Origin: Okapia johnstoni | Taxonomy: Eukaryota > Chordata > Mammalia > Artiodactyla > Giraffidae | Length of the DNA stretch: 64,000 nt | Direction: 5' to 3' | Assembly (NCBI GenBank): GCA_024291935.2 | Contig: CM044322.1 | Coordinates: 28,395,405-28,459,404 of the forward strand | Shown here: positions 53,201-64,000 of the stretch, one piece after another | Layout of the letters: the number at the start of each line of letters is the position of its first letter | Numbering within the stretch: the stretch's first letter is position 1 | Position numbers and translations under genes: made by a program | Notes under the pieces: model-generated | Seen by the model: only the letters and a program-made list of their open reading frames with translations | Told to the model about the DNA's origin: nothing | Database searches by the model: none

Positions 53201-56200
53201 TACTGGGCAAGATCCGAGACCCTCTTGGCCTCAGTTTCCCCACTGGTAATGGAAGGTGATGCTGGAGCCCCGGCACATGGCAAGATGACTAAGTTAGGAG
53301 GGGTCCACGCCTGGTAGTTGAGGGCCTAAGGTCCCCTGGGCTGGTTCAGGGGTAGGTTGGGCTAGGGCGAGGGGACATGTGCGGCTCTCGAGGGCCCCTG
53401 GCCCGGGGGTGGACAGGGGGGCCCCACTGGAATACGCACATTGGAATACTCCTCATCCAGGTGTTTGTTCCCCTCCTCCAGGATGTAGTCGGGGTACCCG
53501 ATCTGCTCCTGGATGTTCATGGCCTGGGGAGGAGACGGGGCCAATTCATGCCCACCCAGCCATGGGCATCCTGGTTCTGTCCCCACCATGTGGGTCAGGG
53601 GCTAAGGGACTTCGCTTTCCTTGCAGGCTGGGGGGAAGCTAATGGGGACAGAATGTAGAAGGGCTTGACTGGAGACCGACCTTCACCACCGACCTTCATC
53701 CAGCCACCAGCCGGGATCTGGGGTGGGGGTAGAGCCGAGCTGCCACGCTGCCCTCTGTCACACGGGCCCAGAGGGACCCTTGCTCCTTGCAGCTGTGGCC
53801 GCCCCCACCCCTTGCTGGGGGTGCAGGGGGGGCTTATCTCTGTCCAAAGCCCCTTCCTGAGCAAGCCCCACCCCCCGCTCATTGCCCTCTCTCTGAAGTC
53901 GGTGTGGTGATGGTCATCCCATGGCCCTCGCACTAGGGCCGCCCTCCCTGGCCTCCTTCCCACCTTCTCCTGGGCCTTCTTCTTGGATGACTCGTCCATC
54001 CAGCTCAGCTCATCCAGAGTGTCCACGAACACTGCCCGAACCTTGTCAATGAGCTCTCTGACCTGCAGGAGTGCATGGCCCTGGTGCCTGGGGGGGCCAG
54101 CACTGGGTCTCTGCAGGGGGCTGGTACCTCCGAATGTGGAGAGGGTTTGGGGTGGGATCCGACCCCCTGGGCACTTTGTCCAGGGTGGGCCTTCTGACCT
54201 CCTGGGCAGGGTCCCCATGGCTGCACTTTGTCTGGGGTGGGCCTATGGCCTGCCAGGCCCTGGACTCATGCCTCATACAACTTGTCCCCCTCCCAGGCAG
54301 GCCAGCAGGGCTGGGGGTGGGGCTGATGGTCCCGTGGAGGGCACAACTTCCCTGAATCCCCGTCTGTGACAGGGCACTAGGGCAAACATGTGCTCCCCAG
54401 TATGCACAGGCGCTGCTGGACAAGCAGCACCCCCTGACCAGGGGCCAGGAGGTCCCTGCAGGGAGGCTGCACCGGGACCAGGGCGGGTTGCGGAGCACCC
54501 ACCACATCCTTGCTGTCACCAGGGAAGGCTTCCTTGACATAGAGTGAGCCCACGGCGCTCTCCATGTTGCTGTTAACGTAGCTGACGCACTCCCGCCAGC
54601 GAACCTCCTCCACCGTTGTGCCGTAGAGTGCCTGGCATGGTTCACGTCGTCATCATGTTTGTCAACTCCTACTCCCCTGGCCTCAGCCCCAGGGTGTCCA
54701 GGGACCAGTGGGGTACATGGGAGAACTCAGACACTCCCTTTCAACCCTGACCCCCAGGGGTGGGAAGACAGGGTGTGTGGCTTGGAGGGTGGGGCTCCCG
54801 GCCCAGGCCGGCCCATGGAAGCCAGGGGCCCTCCTTGTCCCCTGTCCCTGGCCTGACTATCTGCTCTGCAGGAGTCCAGCCCCACCCAAAGCACAGGCTG
54901 GCATTGACCTTAGGGGCCTTGTCTAGCTCAACCGTGAGCCACCAGCTGCCTGGGGCTCCGTTTTCCCATCTCCAAAGTGACAATGAGAATGCTTGTGGTT
55001 CTTGGGGACACAGGGCATAGCCCACCAGGCTCCTCTGACCATGGGATTCTCCTGGCAAGAATACTGGAGTGGGTTGCCATTCTCTTCTCCAGGGGAATCT
55101 TCCCGACCCAGGGATTGAACCTGGGTATCCTGCATTGCGGGAAAATTCTTTACCATCTAAGCCACCAAGGAACCACCTGACTACACTTTTCCTATCTCCA
55201 AAGTAGCAGTGAGAATGTTTGCTGTCCTTGGGGACACAGGGCACAAGATGGAAATGTTTCCCCCATCAGATTTCCGGCCCTGAGTCTTGGCCAGCCTGGA
55301 GCTCTGGCCCAGCATCTGACCCCATGCTTCAGGTCTGTGGGGTCTCCTGAGCGCAAAGTACTGTGTGACTCAGCCTCTCTCCACTGAGCTCCGGGCTCCA
55401 CCCTCTTCCCCAGCTTGGCTGCTAGTGTCTCCAGCCTGGCTGCCCCAACCTGGCTCCCACTCTTAACACCCCCAGGGCTCTCAGTGCCTGTGAAACCCAA
55501 GAGCTGCTCTGGCCCACGATTGCCGGTCCCCCACCTCATCTCCTTCCTTCCCCCATGTGACCCTGGGGTTGCTGCCCCAAGACCTCTGCACTGGCTATTT
55601 CTGCTCCTGAGGAATCTAGCTGCGGTGTCTTCATGCCTGGGTCATCTTGCCTGAAGGTCTCTACTGTCTACACAGAGAGGCTCTCCCTGCCCTCATCCCC
55701 TCCCTTCGCATCTTACTTGCTGGTTTTAAAGAGCAGATTAAGGTTTCTTCAACTGGCCCAAGAGGACCAGTGCCTCATCAGCCTCAATCGTGGCTCTGAC
55801 CCCAGGGTAGACTTCAGTGCTTGGCCCACAGCAGGTGGTCAGTGTCATAAAGGGACAAGTGGCAGGCCAGGTTCAGCATACAGGGAGAGCCACTGGGGCA
55901 GGGTGTCATTCACCTTGCGGTAGCTTGCACGCGCTTCCTTGAACCGCTGGCTCAGGCTGCTGATGCGGTCCAGCACCAGGCGCCAGATCAGGTAGTTCTG
56001 CATGGTCCTAGGGCAGGAGGCACAGGGAAACAGATGGAACAGGTGGGTGATGCTTGCCCAGGGAGAGGATAAGGTTTCTGGCCCTTGGACAGCAGGCTTC
56101 ACACCAAGCAGGGAGTTCAGGGTGGTGGAGGAAACATCCAAGACAACCCCCACATACATCCTGCCTGCCCCTGGATGCCTCAAGGAGGGTTTCGCGTCTC

Positions 56201-59200
56201 TAATATAAGGTTCCATTGGCCATGAGCATTTACCCCCATCATGTCCCTCACGCCTCAGAGTGTTGCTTTATGGGGTCCTTTCCTGAGAGGAGGAGCTGTT
56301 AGGGAGGAGGAGAGAGCAGGGGAAAGATGCTGAGGCCTCTTGGGGCCTTCCTTGGCCCTACCTGGGTGAGTAGACATCGATGATGCCTTCAAGATTCTGG
56401 AGGTAGGGGATGCCATAGACCACCACTTCTTCATCAGGCAGCAGATCGATTTTGACAGAGGATAGCACAGATTGTATGAAGAGAGTCCAGTTAAATCCCT
56501 GGGGATAGAGGGATGGGGAGAAAAAAGGGGAGGTGGAAAGGTAGACACAGTTCTTAGGCATCCAAGAAACCCACCCCTACCAGAGAGTATTCTGGAGGAG
56601 AAGGTGTGTTTCCTGGTGGCTCAGATGGTAAAGAATCTGCCTGCAATGAGGGAGACCTGGGTTTGATCCCCGGGTCAGGAAGATCCCCTGACGAAGGGAA
56701 TGGCAACCTACTCCCGTATTCTTGCCTGGAGAATTCCATGGACAGAGAGTTACAGTCCTTGGGGTTGCAAAGAGTTGGACACGACTGACTAACATGTTCA
56801 CTTTTTCAGGGAGAAGGTGCAGGTAATCGGAATCAGGAAAAAGGTGGATGACATTACTGCAAGCCTAAAATTGGTGAGAAGAGATTATGCCATATATTTG
56901 AAAACTCAAGTAGAGTGGAAGAATTCCCGGAAAAACGCACTCAGCAAAGACAAAAGGAGAAATCAGAAGAAAGTTTTACATGTAATAATTTGAATGTGTG
57001 CATGCTCAGTTGCACCCGACTCTTTGTAGTCCATGGACTATAGCCTGCCAGGCTCCTCTGTCCATGAAATTTTCCATGCAAGAATACTGGAGTGGGTTGC
57101 CATTTCCTATCCCAGGGGATATTCCCAACCCAGGGATTGAACCCATGTCTCTGGTGTCTCCTACATTGGCAGACAGATTCTTTACCATTGAGCCACCTGG
57201 GAAGCCCAAAGACATACAGAGGTAGTAAACTGGATATTTAATTAAAATATTTTCACATAGAATTTTCCAGACTTATCTGGCTTTTCTGGTGGATACTGAC
57301 ATTTAAGGAAGACATACTGTCAATTTTACTCAAACTTTCCAGAGAAGGGAAAAAGAAAAAACTGTTTCAACTTGATTTATGAGACCAAGAATAATCTTAA
57401 TATCAAATAAAGATATTACAAGAAAAGAAAACAATAGGCCAGGAACCTGCCAGGCAGTCCAGTTTGCCTTTCAACGCAGGGGGTGTGGATTCAATCCCTG
57501 GTTGGGGAGCTAAGATCCCACATGCTTCCCGGCCAAGGAATCAAAGCATATAACAGAAGCAATATTGTAGCCTGTTCAATAAAGACTTTAAAAAAATGGT
57601 TCACATCAAAACATCAAAAAAATCTTAAAAATGCAATTAGAATTCATCCATACCTGTATAAAATGGATAATGCAACACAGCCAAATTAGATTTACTCAAG
57701 GAATACAAGTGTGGTGTAACATTTGAAAATCAAATCAATGTTATTCTCTATGATAACTGAATACAGAAGAAAGATCACATGGTAATTTCAGTAGAGGCAG
57801 AAAAGTTGTTTAAAAATGAACTATCTATTCCATGATAAAGACTCTGAGCAAATTAGGAATAGAAGATAAGTTCCATAATCTAATAAAATGATCTATACAA
57901 CAGGCTAAAGAATGCTGAGCACCGAAGAATTGATGCTTTTGAACTGTGGTGTTGAAGAAGACTCTTGAGAGTCCCTTGGACTGTAAGGAGCTCAAAGCAG
58001 TCAATCCTAAAGGAAATCAGTCCTGAATATTCATTGGAAGGACTGATGCTGAAGCTGAAGCTCCAATACTTTGGCCATCTAATGTGAAGAACTAACTCAT
58101 TAGAAAAGACCCTGATGCTGGGAAAGGTTAAAGGCAGGAGGAGAAGGGGACGACAGGATGAGGTGGTTGGATGGCATCACTGACTCAATGGACATGAGTT
58201 TGGATGTCCATTTGCAAGCTCTGGAAGATGGCAAAGGACAGGAAGTCTGGCATGCTACAGTCCATGGGGCTGCAAAGAGTCAGTCACAACTAAGTGACTA
58301 AACAACGAATACAACAGAAACAGTGACAACAAATAAAACCCCACTCTACAGCAAACAAAATTAAGAGAAAGCTTGCAAAACATTGTAAGCTTTTCTTCTG
58401 AAATCAGGAAGGAAACAAGATATCTACTGTCATGACTTTAGCATTATGCTAGAAGTCCTAGCCAGTTCAATAAGACAAGAAAAAATAAAATCAGTAAGCA
58501 CTGAAAAGGAAAAAACACATTTTTCATAAAGGACATGATTCTGTAATATATAAAATATGAAAGGATAAACTATTGGCACTACTACATGCTTTGAGTAAAA
58601 TTTCTATATACAAAGTATTTTTATTAATATATGCTAGGAACAAGCAAGATATATTATAAAATTATACCATTTGCAATGAGATTTAAAAAACCTAGGAATA
58701 AATCTATTGAAAGATATGTAAGACCTTGAAATAGAAAACTATAAAACTTACTGAGAGAAACAAGAGAAAACATAAACATATAGAAGTAAATATATGAACA
58801 GTTCATGGATCAGAAGATTCAACTTTGTAAAGATGTTGATCTTCCCCCAGATTGACACTTAGATTTGAAGCAATCCCTATCAAAATCTCAGCAGCTTTGT
58901 GTGTGTGTGTCTGTGTAGTTGGCTAGCTGACTCTGAGTCTTGTAAGAAATGTAAAAGTTCATGGAATAATCAATTTGATCTTGAAGAACAGAGTTGGTAG
59001 ACATCAAAACTTATCACAAAGCTATAGCAACAAAGGCGGTGGGTGCTGGCATGTGAATAAACAGAGACCAATGGAACAGAAGAGAGTTCAGAAATACACA
59101 CACAGGTATAAACACACAGACACAGACATGCATGCAGAGACACATAGACACTCAGTCTTTAACAAAGGTGGCACAAAGAGCAATGGCTGATGATGGAGTC

Positions 59201-62200
59201 TTTTCAGTAAATGGTGCTAGATCATCTGGACGTCCACAGGGAGGAAATGAAACTATTCCTTCTCACTCTATATAAAAAAATCAGGACTTCCATGGTGGTT
59301 CAGTGGATAAGAATCCTGCCAGTGCAGGGGACATGGGTTCGATCCCTGGTCTGGGAAGATTTCACACACTGTGGAGCAACTAAGTCCGTGCACCACAACT
59401 ACTAAGCTCATGTGCTGCAACTACTGAAGCCCGTGAGCCTAGAGCCTGTGCTTCGCAGCAAGAGAAGCCACTGCAATGAGAAGCCCATGCACTGCAATGA
59501 AGAGCAGCTCCCACTCCCTGCAACTGGAGAAAGCCTGCCAAAGCAACGAAGGCCCAGAGCAACCAAAAAGAAATAAGCAAAATAAATCACCTCAAGGTAG
59601 ACTTTGACCTAAATGACCTGGATAGGCAAAGATTTCTTAAGCAGAATGCAAAGAACGCTAGACAGAGACAGTATCCATTCAACTTTGATACGTTGATAAA
59701 CTAGACTGTTTTAAACCTCCTTAATAAAAAAGAACCAGTATGAGAGTAAAATATCAGGCTGCCCTTTGGAGAGGACATTCAATACACAGAAACTGACCCG
59801 GGAATCACATCCAGTGTCTATAAAGAACTAAAAACCAGCAAGAAGAAGGCAGAGGTGGGAAGAGACTTGAACAGACACTTAGGAAAAGGGGGTCATCGCT
59901 GGCCAGACAGTGTGGAGTAAGTAGTTCAGGGAACATCAAATCCAACCCAGACAGAATTCCACAGCACATCTCTGGATGGGCTAAGATGGAAGGAATGGGC
60001 ACACCCAAGCACCAGAGGGAGCGTTTCACTCCTGTTGGGGAGTGTAAATGGGTATGATGGCTTTGGAGTGACCTGTGTCCTACAACCTGGCCACTGCACC
60101 CCTGGGTGGTTGCCTGACAGAGATGCTTGCGTGTCTGTGCTAAAAGACTTGCAAGAGAATGAGTGCAGCAACATTGCTCAGACAAGCCCAGAACTGGAAC
60201 TGACCCAGAGGTGCAGCAAGAGTAGAAAAGATGCACAAACGGTTGTGTGTTCTTAGGATCGATTGTACAGCAATCAGGATGAGTGGGAGGTCGCTGCTGC
60301 CCCAGTGAGGTGAGATGTCGACTCACCCAGGGAATGTGGAACAAGGCAGCCGGTGCGAGTATGTGGTGGGAGAAGTGGGTGGCGCTGCTTCAGTGGGAGG
60401 GCAGGACAGGGGCTGTGTGGATATACTCACACATGACGGTTCTAAGCTTTATATACCCATTATCATCCAGACATTCCGAGCTCTGGGTTCCTGGACATGC
60501 CCCCTGCTGTTCCGGGGCCGTCTCCTGGGCAACTTCTGGCCATCTTGAGTTCCCTTCCTCTCTTTTCCCATGTTGAGTTCATTTGCAAGTCCTGCCCCAT
60601 CTCCCTTCCAAATTAACCCACAAGCCAGGTCTCTTGGCACTTCCTCTGCCGCTGGTCCCAGGCTGCCACCTGTGCATCATCCTCCTGACCTGTCTCTCTG
60701 CTTCTGGCCCTTGGTCCCCTCCCTGTGCCCTCAGCAGCCAGGTCCTCTTCTCTGTGAGCCAAGTCCTGTCCCATCACAGCCGGAGCCTTCAGAACGGCCC
60801 CAGAGACCCGACATGGTCCATCCTTCCCCCTAGCCTCCGCTCACCCCCAGACATCCCACAGCCTTGGCCTCAGGGCCTCAGCACACACTGTACCTCTGTT
60901 CCAACCTTGCTGGCCCTCTGACATACTCTGCAGGCCACCTCTCTTTTTCCTGACCTGAGCTCCAGGCAGGGGCTGCCTTCTTTGTTCACAGATGGAGCTA
61001 GTGCTGGAGCAGGGCTGGCCCCAAAAGTGCCCACTGGGGAGTGGGCTGTGGGTGAGGGGTGTCACAGCGGGCCATGGCTGAGAGCCGGGAAGGAAGAATA
61101 GGATTGGGCACCATGGGGTCTTCCAGAGCACCAGGTTCAGAGCCCCGGGCGGGGTCTCTCCTGAGTCCTGTCATGTTCCGTGGCTCCAGACACTCAGGTT
61201 TTCTGATCAGAGGAAGGAGCCTTCTGCCTCTGCCTTCCTCCCGCTGACTTGGTTCTGTCCCCAGCTGCACCCTCCTCCCTCTGACTTGGGCCTCAGTTGC
61301 TGCCTTCAGTTGGCAGTGGCTAGAACCACCTTCCTGTCCCTCCTCCCACTGGGGGAGGCCCCTCTGACTGCTCAGAGCAGGCTGTGGGAGGGTGGTGGGT
61401 GGGTAAGGGCCCAAAGCCGATCTCCCCCCTTCCTAGGCTGGGCTGCCTCTCCCCAGCCCCTGGCCCTGAGCATGAAGCTTGGTCAGTAGGGAGGGTAGGA
61501 TTGGGGGGGTGGTTTGGCCATGGTGGGGGATCCTGAGCTGGGCCTGGGGACAGAAAGCCCCAGGTGGGGGTCTGCCTGACTCAGCCAGGTGAGTCTACAA
61601 CCCCTACCAGGCTGTTTCCTGCTCAGAAAACTGGGGACGTTGCAGCAGCCACCTCATGGGAGGGTAGCCCCCCATCCGCAGATAGCCGGCTGACGTCTGT
61701 TGTCCTGGTGTGAAGGTGACCCTGTTGAGTGACTGGTTTCACAGCCCCTCTCAGGGAGTGGGGGTGTATCTAGGGGTCTCATGGAGTGGGGGTGTATCTA
61801 GGGGTCTCATGGCCCCTCTCGAGGGGGTGTATCTGGGGGTTCCCACGGTCTCTCTCGGGTGGGTGTTTCTGGGGGGTCCCACGGCCCCTCTCGGAGGGTG
61901 TCTTGTGGTTTAGACTGTCCTGGCGTGGAAGTATCCCTGTTGGGTGTATCTAGGGGTCCCATGGCCCCTCTCAAGGGGTGTATCTGTGGGGTCCGATGGC
62001 CCCTCTTGGGGGGCATATGTGGGGGGGTCCCACGGCCCCTCTTGGGGGGGGTGTATTGAGGCTAAGAGGAGAGGCAGGCGGGTGGGGGTGGGGCTCACCT
62101 TCAGACCAAACCTGTTCTGGAGCTCCTCCAGGTCCATCCTGTGGTACAGGGCGGTGACGTCGTGGCGCTCCTCCTGGGGGGCCGTGGCCTGCAGCAGGGC

Positions 62201-63775
62201 GGGTGGTCACAGGGGCCGGCATGGCCGGCTGGTCCCCCTGCGCTCCCCCACCCGGGGCATGGCCTCACGTTGGCCAGCTGTGTCTCCAGCTCCAGCACCT
62301 GGGCCATGTCTTCCTGTACCAGGTCACTGTTCTCGGGGAGGTTCAAGTCCGCCCGCAGCATTGTGGCCACCGACACCATGAACTGCAGGTAGGCTTCCCG
62401 TACCTGGGCCAAAGGACGCAGGACAAAGTCTGGTGGCCTCGGCTGCTTTGGCCCCCACGGTGCTCTCTGTGGGGGTGGGGTGGGCATATGACAGAGAGCA
62501 GCCCTCAGGTGCTCACCCGGACAGGCGTTCCAGACGGCTTGTGCCTCCCAGAACAGGGGCCCTCAGTGCTGGGGCTCACGCTCCCCACCAAGCCTGGGTG
62601 GGGGGCTTCGAGTTCTATGTGGACAGCGCCTGCTTCTGACCCACACCAGGCACTAAGGGCTGGGCTTCCCGCTCTATCCCTCCTGTGTGTGACCAGGGCC
62701 TGAGACCTAATCCAGAGGACCGCACAGCCACATGCAAAGTGTGGGGCACACAGTAGGTGCTGGAAAAGGCCCAGGGTTCAGGGGGGCTTCCCCAGCCAGG
62801 CTGGCCTCAGCTGGGCACTGAGAATCAGTCCTGAGGACGTGTGCCCGTCTTGGACTCGCCTTCTTTGTGGCCCATCATTTGTGGGTGGGAACCACAGAGG
62901 CCTCCTCCTCCCAGTTGCTTGGTGTCAGGCTGGGCTAGTGCTCACAGGCTAGTGTTGGTGGGCTCTGCTCCCTGGCTGCCACATGTGAGCCCATCCACAT
63001 GCTCCAGACCCTGCTGCTCTGAGCTGGGTTCCTTGGTCTGATCTCCCACCCCACGCCCCCTACACAGGTCCTGGTGATCACCCTTGTCCTTTCTCTTGGC
63101 TGGTCCCATCCTTCACAGCCTAGCTCACAGCCTGCCACTTGCAGGAGGCCCACCATATTGCTTCCGGGTCGTGGGTCATGTCACTTCCTGCCTTTCCAGC
63201 CAACTCCCAGTTTTTCCTCTCTTCCCCTCTTCCCCTCGCTGGCCCTGTCCTCGCCACTATTTGGTTCCCCATTTCTCTCCTCCTGCGTGCACAAGCAGGA
63301 TGGCTCAGGGAGCAGACTTAGGGCCCAGTTGGTGTCTGTTCAGATCTCTACAGGCCCTGAGCTGGCTGCATGGACTCTAGTCCTGTCCTGGTGAGGGGGC
63401 AGGCAGGGTGAGCCCCTCGGGGCTGCAGGGCTGAGCTGATTGACAAGCCTAGTTCCAGGGGTCCAGGGGCACCCCTGCAACAGTGACAAAGGCAGGGGTC
63501 CACGTCTGCATGTCCAGCCCTCAGCACTGGGCTTGAGCAATGCAGGTGCCCACAAAGGCTAGCTGTGGGACAAAGGTAGGGCAGACACACAGGGAGCTGG
63601 GCCTCAGGGGGCCCTCAAATGACAGGCAGGGAGCACTGGAGCAGAGGGGGCAGGCGGGAAAGTGCCAGGGGTACAGGGCTGATCCAGCATCGGGCAGCCC
63701 TTGACTCACCTTCTGGTTGTTGCCCTCCTTGAAGTAGTACTCTCGGGATGGCATGCCCAGGGTGGGTTGGTCTAT
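50108..63775 (-). CDS. MMEL1: Membrane metallo-endopeptidase-like 1 (neprilysin-like, M13), last 16 coding exons
   Basis: Coding exons in gene order: 63710-63775, 62269-62403, 62099-62188, 56362-56498, 55914-56007, 54503-54631, 53964-54062, 53440-53523, 52927-53030, 52584-52642, 52238-52357, 51668-51801, 51504-51569, 50823-50918, 50279-50355, 50108-50207. They sum to 1590 nt (529 residues plus stop) with every junction in frame. The family has about 780 residues, so the cytoplasmic tail, membrane anchor and first third lie beyond 64000. Catalytic features of M13 zinc endopeptidases are intact: VVNAFYSP substrate-binding motif, HEITH zinc site (exon 52238-52357), GENIADNGG with the third zinc ligand (exon 51504-51569) and C-terminal CRVW. 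Known role: cleaves small peptides such as enkephalins and tachykinins; a type II membrane or secreted ectoenzyme. All introns are GT-AG except the last, which starts GC (50277-50278). Confidence 0.96.
54961..55243. repeat. 57-bp direct duplication flanking a SINE
   Basis: Segments 54961-55017 and 55187-55243 share TTTTCC.ATCTCCAAAGT and GGGGACACAGGGCA with about ten differences. The interval between them is mostly a Bov-tA SINE. It lies in an MMEL1 intron. Confidence 0.75.
55024..55175 (-). mobile_element. Bov-tA-type SINE, truncated, minus orientation
   Basis: The reverse reading gives GGTTCCTTGGTGGCTTAGAT, GGTTCAATCCCTGGGTCGG and CCAGTATTCTTGCCAGGAG, stopping before the usual tail. Confidence 0.85.
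56609..56808 (+). mobile_element. Bov-tA-type SINE
   Basis: TTTCCTGGTGGCTCAGATGG, GTTTGATCCCCGGGTCAGG and AGAGTTGGACACGACTGACT appear in order, in the MMEL1 intron between exons 62099-62188 and 56362-56498. Confidence 0.9.
57000..57208 (-). mobile_element. Bov-tA-type SINE, minus orientation
   Basis: The reverse reading runs GGCTTCCCAGGTGGCTCAAT, GGTTCAATCCCTGGGTTGGG and AAAGAGTCGGGTGCAACTGA. Confidence 0.9.
57440..57600 (+). mobile_element. CHR-type SINE, partial, inside L1
   Basis: CAGGCAGTCCAGTTTGCC, then GATTCAATCCCTGGTTGGGG, CTAAGATCCCACATGC and an AATAAAGACTTTAAAAA tail. Confidence 0.7.
57914..58312 (+). mobile_element. BovB (RTE-type LINE) 3' end
   Basis: Diagnostic ruminant BovB text: AAGAATTGATGCTTTTGAAC, GAGAGTCCCTTGGACTG, ATTCATTGGAAGGACTGATG, GACCCTGATGCTGGGAAAGG and AGTCCATGGGGCTGCAAAGA. 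Only the 3' end is present, truncated as is usual. It inserted into the older L1. Confidence 0.9.
59283..59590 (+). mobile_element. CHR-type SINE, near full length
   Basis: GGACTTCCATGGTGGTTCAG, GGTTCGATCCCTGGTCTGGG, GAGCAACTAAGTCCGTG, GCAACTGGAGAAAGCC and an AATAA-rich tail. Confidence 0.85.
61745..62058 (+). repeat. G-rich minisatellite, about 8 units of roughly 37 bp
   Basis: Imperfect units built on GGGTGTATCTRGGGGTCCCA plus YGGCCCCTCTC repeat across 314 bp, with one unrelated stretch near 61912-61945. The array ends 41 bp from the splice donor of the MMEL1 exon 62099-62188, just inside the intron. Confidence 0.85.
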
Positions 63776-64000
63776 CTGCAGACAGAGCGTGGGAACCTGG
63801 GCATGGAGCCAGGTCCCCAGCCTCGCCCCTCCCCCAGACTGTGCCTGGCGGGAACCTGAGCTCCATGTGGAGTGCATGCAGGCACCAGCCCCAACTTTTG
63901 CCCTGGGCTGGACTGCAGGTGGGCTGAGGGGTGGGCTGAGGGGAAGCCAGGGGGCACTTGCCCACCTGCAGGGACTTGGGCACCCTCTCCCACCCCTCAA

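Larger units (their letters stand above)
57230..60480 (+). mobile_element. Old L1 copy (ORF2 3' part to 3'UTR), interrupted by SINE and BovB insertions
   Basis: AT-rich sequence with L1 ORF2 landmarks: GATATTACAAGAAAAGAAAA, AGAAGTCCTAGCCAGTTCAA, AATCCCTATCAAAATCTCAGCA, CAAAGCTATAGCAACA, CAATGGAACAGAAGAGAG and TATAAAGAACTAAAAACCAGC. It is broken by a CHR-type SINE (57440-57600), a BovB end (57914-58312) and a second CHR-type SINE (59283-59590). Frames are closed by many stops, so it is inactive. Confidence 0.8.

Noticed and set aside
61745..62058. Regular repeats considered as a CRISPR-like array
   Set aside because: Repeats abut without unique spacers, inside a mammalian intron: a minisatellite.

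Overview
The window is mammalian nuclear DNA from a bovid ruminant. Genes are split into short exons with consensus splice sites, CpG islands mark promoters, and the repeats include ruminant-specific Bov-tA and CHR-type tRNA SINEs, a BovB (RTE) LINE 3' end, old L1 pieces and a solitary ERV LTR. I cannot tell cattle from sheep, goat or buffalo by eye. The gene order and strands match the segment of human 1p36.32 that runs PANK4 - HES5 - TNFRSF14 - PRXL2B - MMEL1.

Layout: (1) 1-11.56 kb, the 5' two thirds of PANK4 on the minus strand (12 coding exons, 394-11525; its 3' end lies beyond the window start). (2) 13.4-15.3 kb, complete HES5 on the minus strand: three coding exons, a TATA box, RBPJ/CSL, SOX and POU-like sites, and a poly(A) signal. 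(3) 15.3-38 kb, intergenic DNA with no coding gene I can support. It holds an unusual series of exact RBPJ-type motifs, two orphan CpG-rich blocks (23.2-23.7 and 28.56-29.3 kb; the second may start an unannotated transcript ending near 29.85 kb), L1 and SINE copies, and a solo LTR with an intact target duplication. (4) 40.07-40.70 kb, plus strand, ectodomain exons of TNFRSF14 (HVEM) that have lost conserved cysteines and reading-frame continuity, so probably a decayed gene. (5) 45.5-48.8 kb, complete PRXL2B on the plus strand (7 coding exons) with a truncated 5S rRNA copy in its promoter region. (6) 49.78-63.78 kb, the last 16 coding exons of MMEL1 on the minus strand (the 5' part lies beyond the window end). 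It is convergent with PRXL2B, includes one GC-AG intron, a G-rich minisatellite and a large L1/BovB/SINE cluster in one intron.

The genes do not form one pathway. PANK4 is a pseudokinase-phosphatase of coenzyme A metabolism, HES5 is a Notch-effector repressor, PRXL2B reduces prostaglandin H2 and prostamide H2, and MMEL1 is a neprilysin-like zinc endopeptidase. Exon coordinates come from matching translated segments to remembered mammalian proteins and checking splice dinucleotides and phase by hand. For HES5, PRXL2B and MMEL1 every junction keeps the frame. For PANK4 every junction does too, apart from a one-base homopolymer excess inside exon 1.
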